The translations under genes were made by a program, and so were the position numbers. The notes beneath the pieces were generated by a model, which saw nothing but the letters and a program-made list of their open reading frames with translations, did no database searches and was not told the DNA's origin. From Deltaproteobacteria bacterium UBA2385 (GTDB lineage Bacteria > Myxococcota_A > UBA796 > UBA2385): a stretch of 6,641 nucleotides of DNA. Shown one piece after another: positions 5,472 to 6,641 of the stretch (its first letter is position 1; each line of letters opens with the position of its first letter). The DNA lies in the NCBI GenBank assembly GCA_002343455.1, contig DDSR01000007.1, positions 1-6,641 on the forward strand, read 5' to 3'.

Positions 5472-6641
5472 ATGCCGATCCTGCACAGCCAGCTCGACAC
5501 CCGCGACGCGCACTACCAGGAGAACCTCGCCGCGATGGCGGAGGGCCTGTCCGAGCTGGCTCGACGAGGGGAGAAGGCGCGGCAAGGGGGAGGGGAGCGC
5601 TATGTGCTGCGCCACCTGGAGCGCGGGCGCCTGCTGCCGCGGGAGAGGCTGGAGCTGCTGCTGGACCCCGACGGCTGGTTCCTGGAGCTCTGTTCGCTGG
5701 CCGGAGACGACATCGACGGCGGGCGGCCCGGGGCCGGGCTGATCGGCGGCATCGGGCTGGTGTGCGGGGTCGAGTGCTTGATCACCGCCAACGACTCCAC
5801 CCAGCAGGGCGGGGCCATCAACGAGTGGGCGGTCAAGAAGACCAATCGGCTGGCCGAGATCGCCATGGAGAACCGCCTGCCGTCGATCTCCCTGATCGAG
5901 AGCGCCGGCGCGGACCTGATGAACCAGGCGCAGATCTTCCTGCCCGGGGGCCAGGGCTTCCGCGACCTCAGCCGCCGGAGCGAGGCCGGTCTGCCCAGCG
6001 TCTGCCTCGTCTTCGGCAGCTCCACCGCGGGCGGGGCCTACATCCCCGGGATGAGCGACTACGTCGTGATGGTCAAGGAGCAGGCCCAGGCCTACCTGGC
6101 CGGGCCTCCCCTGGTCAAGATGGCGATCGGCGAGGATGTCGACGACGAGAGCCTGGGCGGGGCCGAGATGCATGCCCGACAGAGCGGGCTCTGCGACTAC
6201 CTCGCCAGCGACGAGCGGGACGCGATCCGCCTGGGCCGGCAGATCGTAGCCGACCTGCGCTGGCAGAAGCAGGGCCCGCTCCCGGGGCCCCACAGCCCGC
6301 CTCTGTACTCGACCGAGGAGCTGCGTGGCATCGCCGGCGCCGATCTGCGGCGGCCGATCCCCGCCCGCGAGATCATCGCCCGGCTGGTCGACGGCAGCGT
6401 TTTCGACGAGTTCAAGCCTCTGTACGGGCCGACCCTGGTCACCGGCTTCTCCGCCATCATGGGCTACCCCGTCGGCATCCTGGCCAACGAGGGCATCCTG
6501 ACCAGCGAGGCCGCCCAGAAGGGCGCCCAGTTCATCGCGCTCTGCAACCAGCGGGATCTGCCGCTGCTCTTCCTGCACAACACGACGGGCTTCATGGTCG
6601 GCCGGCAGGTCGAGCAGGGCGGCATCATCAAGCACGGCGCC
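5472..6641 (+). CDS. Acyl-CoA carboxylase carboxyltransferase (beta) subunit, cut by window edge
   Basis: Carboxyltransferase half of a biotin-dependent acyl-CoA carboxylase, which moves CO2 from carboxybiotin to an acyl-CoA (methylcrotonyl-, propionyl-, acetyl- or related). The first 390 codons are present; family members are about 510-540 residues. The N-terminal domain has GRLLPRERLELLLDP (52-66), ITANDSTQQGG (104-114), the oxyanion-type Gly-Gly segment FGSSTAGGAYIPGMSDYVVM (181-200), and AGPPLVKMAIGE with LGGAEMHARQSGLCDYLA (210-245). The C-terminal crotonase-like domain begins near 295 (ANEGILTSEAAQKGAQFI, 338-355; NTTGFMVG, 370-377). The pattern is closest, from memory, to methylcrotonyl-CoA carboxylase beta subunits and the actinobacterial AccD1/AccD2 group; exact substrate cannot be assigned because part of the acyl-binding domain is missing. 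GAGG 8 nt before the ATG lies inside the end of the CBS gene. The biotin carboxylase subunit would be expected downstream, outside the window. Confidence 0.93.
   Translation, partial: MPILHSQLDTRDAHYQENLAAMAEGLSELARRGEKARQGGGERYVLRHLERGRLLPRERLELLLDPDGWFLELCSLAGDDIDGGRPGAGLIGGIGLVCGVECLITANDSTQQGGAINEWAVKKTNRLAEIAMENRLPSISLIESAGADLMNQAQIFLPGGQGFRDLSRRSEAGLPSVCLVFGSSTAGGAYIPGMSDYVVMVKEQAQAYLAGPPLVKMAIGEDVDDESLGGAEMHARQSGLCDYLASDERDAIRLGRQIVADLRWQKQGPLPGPHSPPLYSTEELRGIAGADLRRPIPAREIIARLVDGSVFDEFKPLYGPTLVTGFSAIMGYPVGILANEGILTSEAAQKGAQFIALCNQRDLPLLFLHNTTGFMVGRQVEQGGIIKHGA

Noticed and set aside
5238..6635. Minus-strand open frame of 465 codons opposite the carboxylase subunit
   Set aside because: Its composition (Leu, Ala, Asp, Gln-rich without motifs) is that of a shadow of a GC-rich gene; the plus strand encodes an unmistakable carboxyltransferase.

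Overview
This is a GC-rich (roughly 70% by eye), tightly packed bacterial chromosomal window with nine genes and almost no spare sequence. The organism is not identifiable with certainty. The mix of genes (ClpA/ClpS, an isolated TadE-type pseudopilin, a lipoprotein with an Asp-Gly-Gly repeat linker, an acyl-CoA carboxylase beta subunit) and the GC content suggest a Myxococcota or other former deltaproteobacterial lineage. That placement is an inference from style, not a proven assignment.

Layout. On the minus strand (1-2127), read right to left, lie an R. etli-type (asparaginase II family) L-asparaginase, clpS and clpA. clpA runs off the left edge in its Walker A motif. The asparaginase and clpS overlap by a few bases and clpS and clpA are 24 bp apart, so the three look like one transcription unit. 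ClpS delivers N-degron proteins to the ClpA unfoldase. A 69-bp divergent gap (2128-2196) separates this unit from the plus-strand genes.

On the plus strand (2197-6641) lie apaG, nth (endonuclease III), a small TadE-like pseudopilin, a predicted lipoprotein with a GHL10 glycoside-hydrolase-like domain related to DigH, a two-CBS-domain protein, and an acyl-CoA carboxylase carboxyltransferase (beta) subunit cut by the right edge. apaG-nth and CBS-carboxyltransferase are each separated by only 3 nt. The other gaps are 12-46 nt, so part or all of this run may be co-transcribed.

Most of the window is ordinary housekeeping and accessory metabolism. Points worth a second look are the asparaginase-clpS-clpA cluster, the tight pairing of a CBS nucleotide-sensor module with an acyl-CoA carboxylase subunit, an endonuclease III lacking the fourth iron-sulfur cysteine, a long Pro/Lys-rich N-terminal arm on ClpS, and a perfect-register 15-bp tandem repeat encoding a flexible lipoprotein linker. 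I found no RNA genes, insertion sequences, CRISPR arrays or convincing intrinsic terminators. No clearly new multi-gene system is evident.
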